Positions 36,986 through 45,522 of a DNA stretch of 64,000 nt are shown piece after piece (the stretch's first letter is position 1; each line of letters begins with the position of its first letter). Under the pieces are notes generated by a model. It was not told the DNA's origin and made no database searches. It saw only the letters and a program-made list of their open reading frames with translations. Position numbers and translations under genes: made by a program. The stretch is from Kovacikia minuta CCNUW1 (GTDB taxonomy: Bacteria > Cyanobacteriota > Cyanobacteriia > Leptolyngbyales > Leptolyngbyaceae): assembly GCF_020091585.1 (NCBI RefSeq), contig NZ_CP083582.1:3596001-3660000 (forward strand), read 5' to 3'.

Positions 36986-37370
36986 ACGGAAAGGTAAAGG
37001 GCAGAGGGCAACGGGTAGAAGGGGGATAAAGGGTAAAGGATAGGAGATGGGGATAAAGGATAAATCCTCACGCCTCACTTCTCACTCCTAGAATTCACCA
37101 AGTTCATGGCAATTCCATCAAACTCGTTGGTGTGACCTGGTACAATCCTGGGTCGAATATTCCTTTAAGCTAAGGACGCTTTGATTGGGCATAGACTGAA
37201 GACTTTGACCCATTGACCAGGGCTTTAAGCTCCACCTAGTTGGCTCAGAAGGCAAAGTCCAGGTTTAGGTTCTATCGCTGAAACCCTAGACATTTGTTTC
37301 GGCTCCCTTTCAAGCCCATCCAAACTCCAAAACCTAAATTCCAAAACCGACCATCCAATCTCCAACTGCA
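36986..37370. other. Intergenic spacer upstream of the malic enzyme gene
   Basis: 385 bases without an ORF. The first 90 are purine/pyrimidine-rich heptads. A TACAAT box at 37141-37146 after GGTGTGACCTGG may be a promoter -10. The following 150 bases (37190-37330) contain several short complementary pieces and could encode a small RNA, but no known family is recognised. Confidence 0.35.
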
Positions 37371-38762
37371 ATGACTAATCTCACTCCCAATTCAAGTTTT
37401 AGCTTGACGATTCGGTTTCAGCTTCCTAACCGTCCGGGTATGCTGGCAAGCGTGACCAAGGCAATTTCATCGCTGGGGGGAAGTCTGGGTCAGATTGATC
37501 TGATTGAACAGACGCGCCAGCTCTCCCTACGGGACATCACGGTGGATGCCGCCAGTACGGAACATGCGGAAACGATCGTGGAGGCGGTGAGGGCATTGCC
37601 AGAGATTAAGGTTTTAAATGTTTATGATCGCACCTTCAACCTGCATCGGGGTGGCAAAATCAGCGTTCAGAGTCGGATTCCCCTGAGAGGGCAGGATGAT
37701 CTGGCAATGGCGTACACACCAGGAGTGGGGCGAATTTGTACGGCGATTGCCCAAGACCCGGAGCAGGCTTACAGCCTTACGATTAAACAGAATACGGTGG
37801 CGATTGTCACTGATGGGAGTGCGGTATTGGGATTGGGAAATTTGGGTCCGGCAGCGGCACTGCCTGTGATGGAAGGGAAAGCCATGTTGTTCAAAGAATT
37901 TGGTGCTTTAGATGCTTTTCCGATTTGTTTGGCGACCCAGGATGTGGACGCGATCGTCGAAACGGTGAAGAACATTGCGCCTGTTTTTGGGGGGGTCAAC
38001 CTGGAGGATATTGCCGCTCCTCGCTGCTTTGAAATTGAAGCCCGACTTCAACGGGAACTGGATATCCCGGTCTTTCATGATGACCAGCACGGTACGGCAA
38101 TTGTCAGCCTGGCAGCGCTGATCAATGCCCTAAAACTGGTAGATAAATCGATGGCTGAAGTCCGGATTGTGATCAATGGAGCGGGGGCAGCCGGAGTTGC
38201 GATCGCCCGTCTGCTGCGAAAGGCTGGGGCAGAACAGATTGCCATGTGTGATTCCAAAGGAATTCTGGCGCTCGATCGGACTGACCTGACGGAGCAAAAA
38301 CGGGAATTTGCGGTGGAGAAGGGGGGAACCCTGGCAGATGCGATGCGGGGCAGTGATGTGTTTTTAGGGGTGAGTGTACCAGGAGTGGTGACCCCAGAAA
38401 TGGTGAAATCGATGGCAAAAGACCCGATCGTCTTTGCGATGGCAAACCCCATACCCGAAATTCAACCTGAGCTGGTCGCAGGGGATGTGGCAGTAATGGC
38501 AACCGGGCGCAGCGACTATCCCAATCAAATTAACAATGTGTTGGCATTTCCGGGGGTTTTCCGGGGGGCGTTGGATTGCCGTGCCTCTACGTTTACAACC
38601 ACCATGTATCTGGAAGCGGCGCAGGCGATCGCGTCCCTGATTAAACCCAGCGACTTGAATCGGGAGTATATCATTCCCTCAGTTTTTGACGAACGGGTTT
38701 CCCCAACCGTTTCTGCGGCGGTTCAGCATGCCGCCCGTCAGGATGGAATTGCTCAGGCTTAG
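37371..38762 (+). CDS. NAD(P)-dependent malic enzyme with N-terminal ACT domain
   Basis: Oxidative decarboxylation of malate to pyruvate, 463 residues. An ACT domain (residues about 10-85, LTIRFQLPNRPGMLASVTKA) gives likely amino-acid control. The malic N-domain has AMAYTPGVGRICTAI (catalytic Tyr) and GDLG-equivalent GLGNLGPAAALPVMEGKA. The NAD domain has VINGAGAAGVAIARLL. The metal ligand motif FHDDQHGTAI is intact. It ends with FDERVSPTVSAAVQHAA, normal. ACT-fused malic enzymes occur in cyanobacteria. Complete with no frameshift. Confidence 0.93.
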   Translation: MTNLTPNSSFSLTIRFQLPNRPGMLASVTKAISSLGGSLGQIDLIEQTRQLSLRDITVDAASTEHAETIVEAVRALPEIKVLNVYDRTFNLHRGGKISVQSRIPLRGQDDLAMAYTPGVGRICTAIAQDPEQAYSLTIKQNTVAIVTDGSAVLGLGNLGPAAALPVMEGKAMLFKEFGALDAFPICLATQDVDAIVETVKNIAPVFGGVNLEDIAAPRCFEIEARLQRELDIPVFHDDQHGTAIVSLAALINALKLVDKSMAEVRIVINGAGAAGVAIARLLRKAGAEQIAMCDSKGILALDRTDLTEQKREFAVEKGGTLADAMRGSDVFLGVSVPGVVTPEMVKSMAKDPIVFAMANPIPEIQPELVAGDVAVMATGRSDYPNQINNVLAFPGVFRGALDCRASTFTTTMYLEAAQAIASLIKPSDLNREYIIPSVFDERVSPTVSAAVQHAARQDGIAQA

Positions 38763-39060
38763 TCGGTTGTTAAATTAAGTTTGATAACGAGGATGAAATG
38801 TTGAGGTCTTAGACCCTAAACATTTCTCTGCTAGAACACTAAAATGCTCGTTCAGCTCAACGCAAAGAAATCTGATGTCTGGAATTTGGTGACCATGCCC
38901 CAGGGTATGCCTTAAAGGTGCGGACGACTGAGGGCTGCCTGCGGCGAAAAGGCATTAAAGCAGCGCCTAGAACGCCGATACAGAAACCGGGTTTCTTCTG
39001 GGAGATGCTCAGTCTTCGTTGAATATCCTCACCAGAAACCCGGTTTCTCGAAATACTGTT
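38763..39060. other. Convergent spacer with a paired palindrome element
   Basis: No ORF. It contains AGAAACCGGGTTTCT at 38982-38996 and AGAAACCCGGTTTCT at 39034-39048, each a 15-base near-perfect palindrome. Confidence 0.6.
38982..39048. repeat. Paired 15-bp palindrome element (copy 1)
   Basis: Two AGAAACC-S-GGTTTCT palindromes with starts 52 bases apart. The same arrangement occurs at 59528-59595 with starts 53 bases apart and a different core. Confidence 0.85.
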
Positions 39061-40009
39061 CTAGGAACATTCAAAATAATCAAACTCATTCCAGGTGCCG
39101 TCATACCCAACTGTCCGCTTGAGGTGAGATAATTCCGCCGCTAGTTGTAACCCTGCTTGGCGTCCGATCGCCGTTTCAAACACCGTGGAAAAGACCGCAT
39201 CAATGGGGTGAGACCGGCAAAACTGACGTAAGCGGTTAGGAGATCCTGCGATTGCAGGCTTAATCACAAAAATGCTTCGCCAGCCCCACTCGTAACAGGT
39301 TTGCAAATCCTTGACGGTTGTAACAGACTCATCCAGGGCGATCGGCAGACGATAACGCTGGGTTGAGTTGCTGCATCTGTTCAAAGTTTTGGGGGGGAAG
39401 GGGTTGCTCTAAATATTCAACTTCGGCAGCAACCTGTTGTGTTGTGTTGATTTCGTCACAGGTCCGCAGCCACTCATTTGCAGCCTCATGGCTGAGACCC
39501 CCATTCGCATCCAGTCGAACTTGGGCTGTAGGAGGCAGCGTTTGCATGAGGTGATGAAAAACTTCCAGTTCTTCAGCGATCGCAAACACCCCAATCTTCC
39601 ACTTAAAGGTACGAAAACCCTGTTCCCAAAAAGATTTCCAGGTTCGTAATGCTGCCTTTCCAGCAGGGAGCAGGCGACTATAGGAAAGCGTATTAGAAAA
39701 AGGACTTTTAGCCCGGATGGAGTAAAGAGCTGACTCAAATCCAAATTGGCAGGCAGGGAGCGTATCTGCGATCGAAAAAATGGGTTCTTCGGTAATTTCA
39801 GGGGGTAGATGGCAACAAAATTCCCATGCCTGCTCCAGGGTTTCTGAACCAAACCAGGGAACAGGCGCAATTTCCCCCCAATAGGTTTGCCCTGCATCAT
39901 CAGTCAATTTCAGGATGATTCCTTCTCTCACCTCCCACACCCCATAACTGGTTTGTAATGGATGCTTGAACCGATGCTGGTAGCGATCGAACTGGAATTG
40001 GTAGTGCAT
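39061..40009 (-). CDS. menC: o-Succinylbenzoate synthase, apparent frameshift
   Basis: Enolase-superfamily enzyme dehydrating SHCHC to o-succinylbenzoate in phylloquinone synthesis. Start at 40009 (MHYQFQFDRYQHRFKHPLQT), 11 bases after the menA stop. The conserved catalytic Lys motif KWKIGV and metal ligands RLDANGG and EYLEQPL are in the first frame. ALDESV, the distal Asp, and the second Lys (FVIKPA) are in the second. Skipping one C of CCC at 39360-39362 (AAC, CAG CGT TAT) joins them as QQLNQRYRLPIALDESV, the expected sequence. A +1 insertion is therefore likely, real or artefactual. Confidence 0.85.
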
Positions 40010-40020
40010 CAAAAAACGCT

Positions 40021-40926
40021 CTATAAAATAAAGCCCAACCCCAGCAGTAAACCGCTCCAGAAATGCAAGGCAACAGCAAGAAAGCGACAGTAGGTGAGTT
40101 TTTCGGGCTGGTGGTAATGAGTTCCAATAAACCGACAGAGCTTGAAGGCAAAGGGCAGACTGACCAAGGTCAAAAGGGTCCAGACGGGAAAGATTCTTAG
40201 CAGCACGAATAAAGCCGTCAGACCATAGATACTGCCGCATACCCAGGGAAGAAGTTGGGCAGCTCGTTTGCTACCCAGACGGACGATCGGTGATTTTTTG
40301 CCCACCGCAGCATCATCATTCACCTGGTTAAAGTGGGAGCAAAACAGGATTAGACTGGTGGCAATACCAACCACTACCGATGCAGCAAGATTAATGTTAG
40401 ACCAGGAGCGGGTTTGGCTGTAGTAGGCAGCGGCAAACGCCAGGGGACCAAAGGCAAAGAAACAGAGAATCTCTCCCATGCCTTGATAGCTGAGGCGGAA
40501 GGGCGGTCCCTGGTAAATGTAGCCCAGAAAACAGCAGAACAAGATCAGACCAATGACGGTCAAATCCTGTTGCCAGAAAGCGATCGCCCCTACACCTGCT
40601 AACCCTAAAATCAGACACAGATTACTGATCCAGAAAATCAGCGGTTTATTTCCAGTCAAATTGACGAGGGAATTTGCCTTATTGACATCAACCCCCGTTT
40701 CCGAGTCGAACACATCGTTACTCAGGTTTTCCCAAGCAAGGATCAGGATGGCAGCCGCTATGAAGGTCAGGAAAATACCCTGGTGGAACGTTCCAGTTTC
40801 GTGGAAAGCGACGGCACTCCCAACCCAAATTGGCATAATGGCAACGCTATACATGGGGGGTTTGATTGCCGCCAACCATAGCTTGCGGTTTGGACGTGGG
40901 GTTGATGTTTTAAGGGTTTCAGTCAT
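40021..40926 (-). CDS. menA: 2-carboxy-1,4-naphthoquinone phytyltransferase
   Basis: UbiA-family integral membrane prenyltransferase (301 residues, 8-9 helices) that attaches the phytyl chain in phylloquinone synthesis. The first Asp-rich motif is NLSNDVFDSETGVD (N-D-x-F-D), followed by KANSLVNLTGNK. The second motif region is FNQVNDDAAVGKKS. Both Mg-diphosphate sites are intact. It is upstream of menC in the same operon and divergent from menF, with about 280 bases between their starts that must hold both promoters. Confidence 0.93.
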   Translation of the reverse strand: MTETLKTSTPRPNRKLWLAAIKPPMYSVAIMPIWVGSAVAFHETGTFHQGIFLTFIAAAILILAWENLSNDVFDSETGVDVNKANSLVNLTGNKPLIFWISNLCLILGLAGVGAIAFWQQDLTVIGLILFCCFLGYIYQGPPFRLSYQGMGEILCFFAFGPLAFAAAYYSQTRSWSNINLAASVVVGIATSLILFCSHFNQVNDDAAVGKKSPIVRLGSKRAAQLLPWVCGSIYGLTALFVLLRIFPVWTLLTLVSLPFAFKLCRFIGTHYHQPEKLTYCRFLAVALHFWSGLLLGLGFIL

Positions 40927-41209
40927 AGAAGGGTAAGCCTAGGAAAAACTGCCTGGGAAAAAAGCAGCCTCACCATTCTACGATCGCGATGCTTCCACCA
41001 CTCCAGCGGACTTTTAGAAGTTCAAACTTCGCAATATTTCTGGGTATAGGCGGGAAGGGAAGAGGAGGGCTAATGTTCCCCTGTCTCCCTGTCCCTCCAT
41101 CCTCCCCATCTCCCTATCTTCTGCCTTCTGCCCTCTGCCCTCTGCCTTTTACCCTTTATGGGGCGATCGCAGACTTATACTGGGTATACAGTTCCATTGC
41201 TTCTGTTAC

Positions 41210-42685
41210 ATGACAGTTACACCGTACTGCAAAAATCTGTTTCAAAGCCGTCGGGATCTGCACCAATTTCTTTCAAATTGTAAGCAAACATCCATTGAGA
41301 AAAACTATTCACAAATTATTAGCATCTCCCTGGAAATTGACCCCGTTGATCCATTGGTTCTCTTTCACCAAATCGCAAAACCTGATCAGCTCAGTTTTTA
41401 TATTGAAAAGCGTGAACTTAGCAATGGAAACTACACCCCAGTTCATCGAAGTGGGTCAATAAAAAGTCCAGATCAAATCAGTGGAATTGTTGCAATTGGG
41501 TCTACTGTTCAGCTTCAAATTGAAGGCAGCGATCGATTTAAGCAGGCGAAGGATTTCATCCACAAAACGCTTGAAAATACAACCGTTTCTGGGAATCCGG
41601 ACCTACCTCTGGCAGGCCCCCATTTCTTTTGCAGTTTTACTTTTTTTGATCGCCATTCTGAACAGAATTCTTTCTTTCCGGCGGCGACTATTTTTCTACC
41701 TGAATGGCAGATTTCCTATCAGGAGAACCGCTGTACAGTTGTTGTCAATATTGCGATTCATCCCACACTCCACCTGGAGTCAGTTGTCGAAGAATTATGG
41801 CAAAAATTCCAAACCATTAGTTCAGTCAATTATGAATTAATCAGCCCGGCGATCGATCACCGAGATTTGCTTAAACGGCAGGATGTGACCGATACACTTC
41901 ACTTTAAGCAATCGGTTTTTTCCGCTCTAGATCTAATTCAAAAAAACGTTTTTAACAAGATTGTGCTTGCCCATGCCTTTGACATTCTCTCTCCCTTACC
42001 GTTTCATCCGATTCATTCCCTGCATAATCTTCGCCAGTTGTATCCGGATTGCTATATTTTTGCCATCAGTAACGGCAGAGGGCAATACTTTATTGGTGCC
42101 AGCCCAGAGCGATTAATTAGCCTGCGGAACCAGCGTCTGGTGACCGACGCCCTGGCGGGTTCTGCGCCCCGAGGACAAACAACCTGCGAAGATGCCTATC
42201 TTGCAAACAGTTTGTTAAATAGCGTCAAGGAAATGCATGAACATCAGGTGGTGATTGAGTTCATCACCCGGCAGCTTTGTCAACTCGGTCTGGCTCCCAA
42301 TTCCCTTCCCCTGCGGCTGCTGCAACTGTCCAACATTCAACACCTGCAAACACCCATCCAGGCGTTCGTTCCTGCCCACATTCATTTATTAGATGCGGTG
42401 GCTGAATTGCATCCCACCCCAGCAGTGGCAGGCGTTCCTAGAGAGATTGCCTGCGACTACATTTGCCGTTATGAGTTGTTTGAGCGATCGCTCTATGCTG
42501 CTCCGATCGGTTGGGTAGACCACCAGGGCAATGGTGAATTTGCGGTTGGCATTCGCTCAGCCCTGATCGATGGTTGCCATGCCAGGCTTTATGCCGGAGC
42601 CGGAATTGTTTCGGGATCAGACCCCGATCGGGAACTGGCAGAAGTTCAGCTTAAACTCCAGGCACTTTTAGCAGCACTGGTTTAG
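41210..42685 (+). CDS. menF: Isochorismate synthase
   Basis: 491 residues, chorismate-binding family, first committed step of phylloquinone synthesis. The C-terminal catalytic half has NKIVLAHAFDI (general base Lys region), YFIGASPERLISL, LAGSAPRGQTTCED and VAELHPTPAVAGVP, then GWVDHQGNGEFAVGIRSAL. The N-terminal half is divergent, as usual in MenF. There is no TrpE-type or amidotransferase feature, which separates it from anthranilate synthase. Start ATG at 41210 follows a C/T-rich heptad tract (CTTCTGC/CCTCTGC, about 41115-41150). Confidence 0.92.
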   Translation: MTVTPYCKNLFQSRRDLHQFLSNCKQTSIEKNYSQIISISLEIDPVDPLVLFHQIAKPDQLSFYIEKRELSNGNYTPVHRSGSIKSPDQISGIVAIGSTVQLQIEGSDRFKQAKDFIHKTLENTTVSGNPDLPLAGPHFFCSFTFFDRHSEQNSFFPAATIFLPEWQISYQENRCTVVVNIAIHPTLHLESVVEELWQKFQTISSVNYELISPAIDHRDLLKRQDVTDTLHFKQSVFSALDLIQKNVFNKIVLAHAFDILSPLPFHPIHSLHNLRQLYPDCYIFAISNGRGQYFIGASPERLISLRNQRLVTDALAGSAPRGQTTCEDAYLANSLLNSVKEMHEHQVVIEFITRQLCQLGLAPNSLPLRLLQLSNIQHLQTPIQAFVPAHIHLLDAVAELHPTPAVAGVPREIACDYICRYELFERSLYAAPIGWVDHQGNGEFAVGIRSALIDGCHARLYAGAGIVSGSDPDRELAEVQLKLQALLAALV

Positions 42686-42986
42686 GGCGCGCGCTACAAA
42701 GTTCACTGGACGCAAACAACCTCTGCAACTTAGTGGAGTGGAGTAGGGAACTCGATCTCGACTCGTTACACCACGTCGCCAGAACTTAATGTAAACATTT
42801 GACAAGAACTATAGCAATCCTAAATGATTTGTGGGGGTGAGATCCCTGACTTTTTCAGAAAAGCCGGATATCTGAAAGGCTTTTTCTCACAATACAGATG
42901 GGGCTACTATATAATTCAGACTTGAGGAAATAGTTCTTTTGTACCACAATAACTTATGACCAGTCCTAGAGGTATATACTGACAAA
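42686..42986. other. Spacer between menF and the DUF5131 gene
   Basis: 301 bases, no ORF. A dispersed hairpin GAGATCCCTGAC / CCGGATATCTGAAA lies near 42839-42880. Around 42950-42985 an A/T-rich stretch with TATACT could be the promoter of the cassette that follows. Confidence 0.45.
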
Positions 42987-43778
42987 ATGTCAAGCAGCAA
43001 CACTGGTATTGAGTGGACTGACAAAACCTGGAACCCCACCACTGGTTGTAATAAGGTGAGTCCGGGTTGCCGTTATTGTTACGCTGAGGCGTTAACAGAA
43101 CGATTTCCTCAAAATTTCCCGCAAGGTTTTAAGCTATCGCTGCACCCAAATCGACTAGATCAGCCAAAGAAGTGGCGAACACCTAGTCGAATTTTTGTGA
43201 ACTCTATGAGCGATCTTTTTCATCAAGATGTGCCTTTTGCATATTTGCAGGAAATTTTTGCTGTAATGCGAGAGACTCCCTGGCACATATACCAAATTCT
43301 GACTAAACGTGATCAGAACTTGGCAGAATTAGCATCTCAGCTTGAATGGTCTGACAATATCTGGGTTGGCGTATCTGTGGAAAATCAGCAGTATATGCAC
43401 AGAGTTGATGCTTTGAGACAAGTACCATCAAAAGTTCGCTTCCTTTCATGTGAACCTCTTCTAGGAGAACTTTGTTTGAATTTGCAGGGGATTGATTGGG
43501 TAATTGTTGGGGGTGAATCTGGATATCAGCATCGTCCTATAGATCCAGCATGGGTTAAAGATATCCTGCGTCAAACCCGAGAAGCCGAAGTTGCCTTCTT
43601 CTTCAAGCAATGGGGAGGGCATCACTCAAAAGCGGGGGGCAGACTCCTTGATGGTCAGGTCTGGAATGAAATACCAAACGATTGGCATGACCACCTCAAT
43701 AAATGGCAAAACCAAAAGATCTCCAGGTATCAAAAGCTTGATCGGTTAGAACAAAGGTATTTAATCTCTGCAAAATAA
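42987..43778 (+). CDS. DUF5131 (phage Gp37/Gp68-like) three-cysteine protein
   Basis: 263 residues. The conserved start is TGIEWTDKTWNPTTGCNKVS, followed by PGCRYCYAEALTERFP. The three Cys are spaced C-x6-C-x2-C, unlike the classic radical-SAM C-x3-C-x2-C, but the downstream pattern (IFVNSMSDLFHQDVP, TKRDQNLAEL, VGVSVENQQYMHR, VIVGGESGYQHRPIDPAWV) matches the radical-SAM-like DUF5131 family. A cofactor is plausible but unproven. The next gene, TcmP, starts 13 bases later and is the named partner of this family. Lower GC and different codon use from the men genes around it suggest horizontal transfer. Confidence 0.88.
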   Translation: MSSSNTGIEWTDKTWNPTTGCNKVSPGCRYCYAEALTERFPQNFPQGFKLSLHPNRLDQPKKWRTPSRIFVNSMSDLFHQDVPFAYLQEIFAVMRETPWHIYQILTKRDQNLAELASQLEWSDNIWVGVSVENQQYMHRVDALRQVPSKVRFLSCEPLLGELCLNLQGIDWVIVGGESGYQHRPIDPAWVKDILRQTREAEVAFFFKQWGGHHSKAGGRLLDGQVWNEIPNDWHDHLNKWQNQKISRYQKLDRLEQRYLISAK

Positions 43779-43791
43779 AGAGAGTCTAACC

Positions 43792-44673
43792 ATGAGTCGG
43801 CTTGGTCATGAAGGTGAAGATATTATTGGGCGGTGGTCGGAGGGAAAGTTAGATTTACTGGCAAAATACCTCAAAGCTTACTCTGTCATCATGAATGAAC
43901 AGAAGAAAAATTGGTTGCGAGCTTACTACTATATTGATGCTTTTGCAGGCTCCGTCAGACCAAGAGCCAAAGAGGATGAGCAACGCTACATTCACGGCTC
44001 TCCTTTACGTGCCTTGCAAACAGAGCCTCGATTTGATGGGTACTGGTTTATAGACGTTTCCCCTCGGCGCATAGAACGTATGCAACGACTGCGCGAAGCG
44101 TTTCCCGATTGTGCGATTGATGTTCGCCAAGGTAACTGCAATGAAGTTTTGTGTAACGAGGTCGTTCCACAACTTCCCTACTCATCGAAGCAACGAGCAT
44201 TTGTTTTCCTAGATCCCTATGGTTTGCAAGTGGATTGGGAAACAGTGAGGGAACTAGCAAGTACTAAAACTTTTGATATTTTTGTAAATTTCTCGATTAT
44301 GGGTGTTACCCGTCTTCTCCCCAGAGATCAAAACCCAGAACCAGAAGTAGTAGAGCAAATCAGTAAGGTTATGGGTAGTACAGCTTGGATTACTCAAATA
44401 TACCAGGAGCCTCAAACTACACAATTACCTTTGTTTGGAGATCCAGAGGAACCCACACCAAGTCGTGACGCAATTCAGGCTGAGTGGTTGGCAAGTTTAT
44501 ACACAAAACAATTAGAAGATCTTTTCCCACAGGTTAGTAGACCTGTCCTCATGCGAAACTCAACAAACTCAGTATTGTATGCATTATGTTTAGCAAGTCA
44601 TAATCGAACAGCTATCAAAATCACTAACGACATTTTTAATCGATACGAACAATTGAAAGACCCAAAAAGATAA
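43792..44673 (+). CDS. tcmP: Three-Cys-motif partner protein TcmP
   Basis: 293 residues of the TcmP family, whose members are found next to DUF5131 proteins. N-terminal region KLDLLAKYLKAYSVIMNEQK, then YYIDAFAGSVRPR (resembles methyltransferase motif I), DGYWFIDVSPRRIERMQRL, and VFLDPYGLQVDWETV (DPYG, motif IV-like). These hint at a Rossmann-type SAM-dependent methyltransferase fold. The C-terminal helical domain has no match that I recognise. It is co-transcribed with the DUF5131 gene (13-base gap). Function is unknown; nucleic-acid modification is my inference. Confidence 0.85.
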   Translation: MSRLGHEGEDIIGRWSEGKLDLLAKYLKAYSVIMNEQKKNWLRAYYYIDAFAGSVRPRAKEDEQRYIHGSPLRALQTEPRFDGYWFIDVSPRRIERMQRLREAFPDCAIDVRQGNCNEVLCNEVVPQLPYSSKQRAFVFLDPYGLQVDWETVRELASTKTFDIFVNFSIMGVTRLLPRDQNPEPEVVEQISKVMGSTAWITQIYQEPQTTQLPLFGDPEEPTPSRDAIQAEWLASLYTKQLEDLFPQVSRPVLMRNSTNSVLYALCLASHNRTAIKITNDIFNRYEQLKDPKR

Positions 44674-44756
44674 CGTTTCAACTTCAATAGATAATTTTCA
44701 ACTACATAATGACTGAAGATTGAACCGCATAACAAATCCTGTTTCCTTCCCCTCCT

Positions 44757-45521
44757 ATGCCCTCCTTCGCTGACCTGCCCGCTCCCGGTACAAAACTGCC
44801 TGACCACACCCAACTCCCAGAGTCAGATGGAACCTTCGTGAAGAATTTTCAGGAGCATCCCCAAAGGATTTTGCTGACCGATTCGATTGCCCCCATCCTT
44901 CAGCTACTCCATCCGGACGGACAATATTGTATTGGTCAGGACAGTGGCATTTATTGGCGGATCACAGAGCCACCTGAACGGGGGGCAGAAGCACCGGATT
45001 GGTTCTATGTCCCGAACGTCCCCCCTACACTGAACGGGGAAATGCGCCGTTCCTATGTTCTCTGGCAGGAGTATATTGCTCTCCTGATTGTGCTGGAATT
45101 CGTCTCAGGAGACGGCTTTGAAGAGCGAGATAAAACTCCCTGGACAGGAAAATTTTGGGTTTACGAACAGGTTATTCGCCCGACTTTCTATGGCATTTAT
45201 GAAGTGACCCAAGCCAATGTCGAAGTATATCACCTGCTGGAAGGACGCTATCAGCCATTACCTGCGAATGAACGAGGGCACTATCCGATCGCCCCAATGG
45301 GTGTCGCGCTGGGAATCTGGGAGGGACAGTATCAAAATGTCACCTTGCCCTGGTTACGCTGGTGGGATTTACAGGGAAACCTTTTGCAAACTGGTGAAGA
45401 AAAAGCCAATCAAGCACAAGCGAGAATTGAAGCAGTAGAGGTGCAATTGGAGCAGGAACGCCAGCGGGCAGAAAAGCTAGCAGCACTGCTGAGGGCGCAG
45501 GGGATCGAACCAGACGCATAA
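44757..45521 (+). CDS. Uma2-type putative restriction endonuclease-fold protein
   Basis: 254 residues, DUF820/Uma2 family with a PD-(D/E)xK-like core: [13 protein letters not shown] (Asp), [16 protein letters not shown] (Glu), then [21 protein letters not shown]-terminal coiled coil ([20 protein letters not shown]) is typical of cyanobacterial members. These proteins are abundant in cyanobacteria and uncharacterised. It sits 83 bases after tcmP and its stop is 1 base from the menD start (45523), so it may be read with either neighbour. Confidence 0.85.
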   Translation: MPSFADLPAPGTKLPDHTQLPESDGTFVKNFQEHPQRILLTDSIAPILQLLHPDGQYCIGQDSGIYWRITEPPERGAEAPDWFYVPNVPPTLNGEMRRSYVLWQEYIALLIVLEFVSGDGFEERDKTPWTGKFWVYEQVIRPTFYGIYEVTQANVEVYHLLEGRYQPLPANERGHYPIAPMGVALGIWEGQYQNVTLPWLRWWDLQGNLLQTGEEKANQAQARIEAVEVQLEQERQRAEKLAALLRAQGIEPDA

Positions 45522-45522
45522 C

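Noticed and set aside
36986-37078. N-terminal extension of the SRPBCC protein
   Set aside because: Repeat-derived and not part of the fold.
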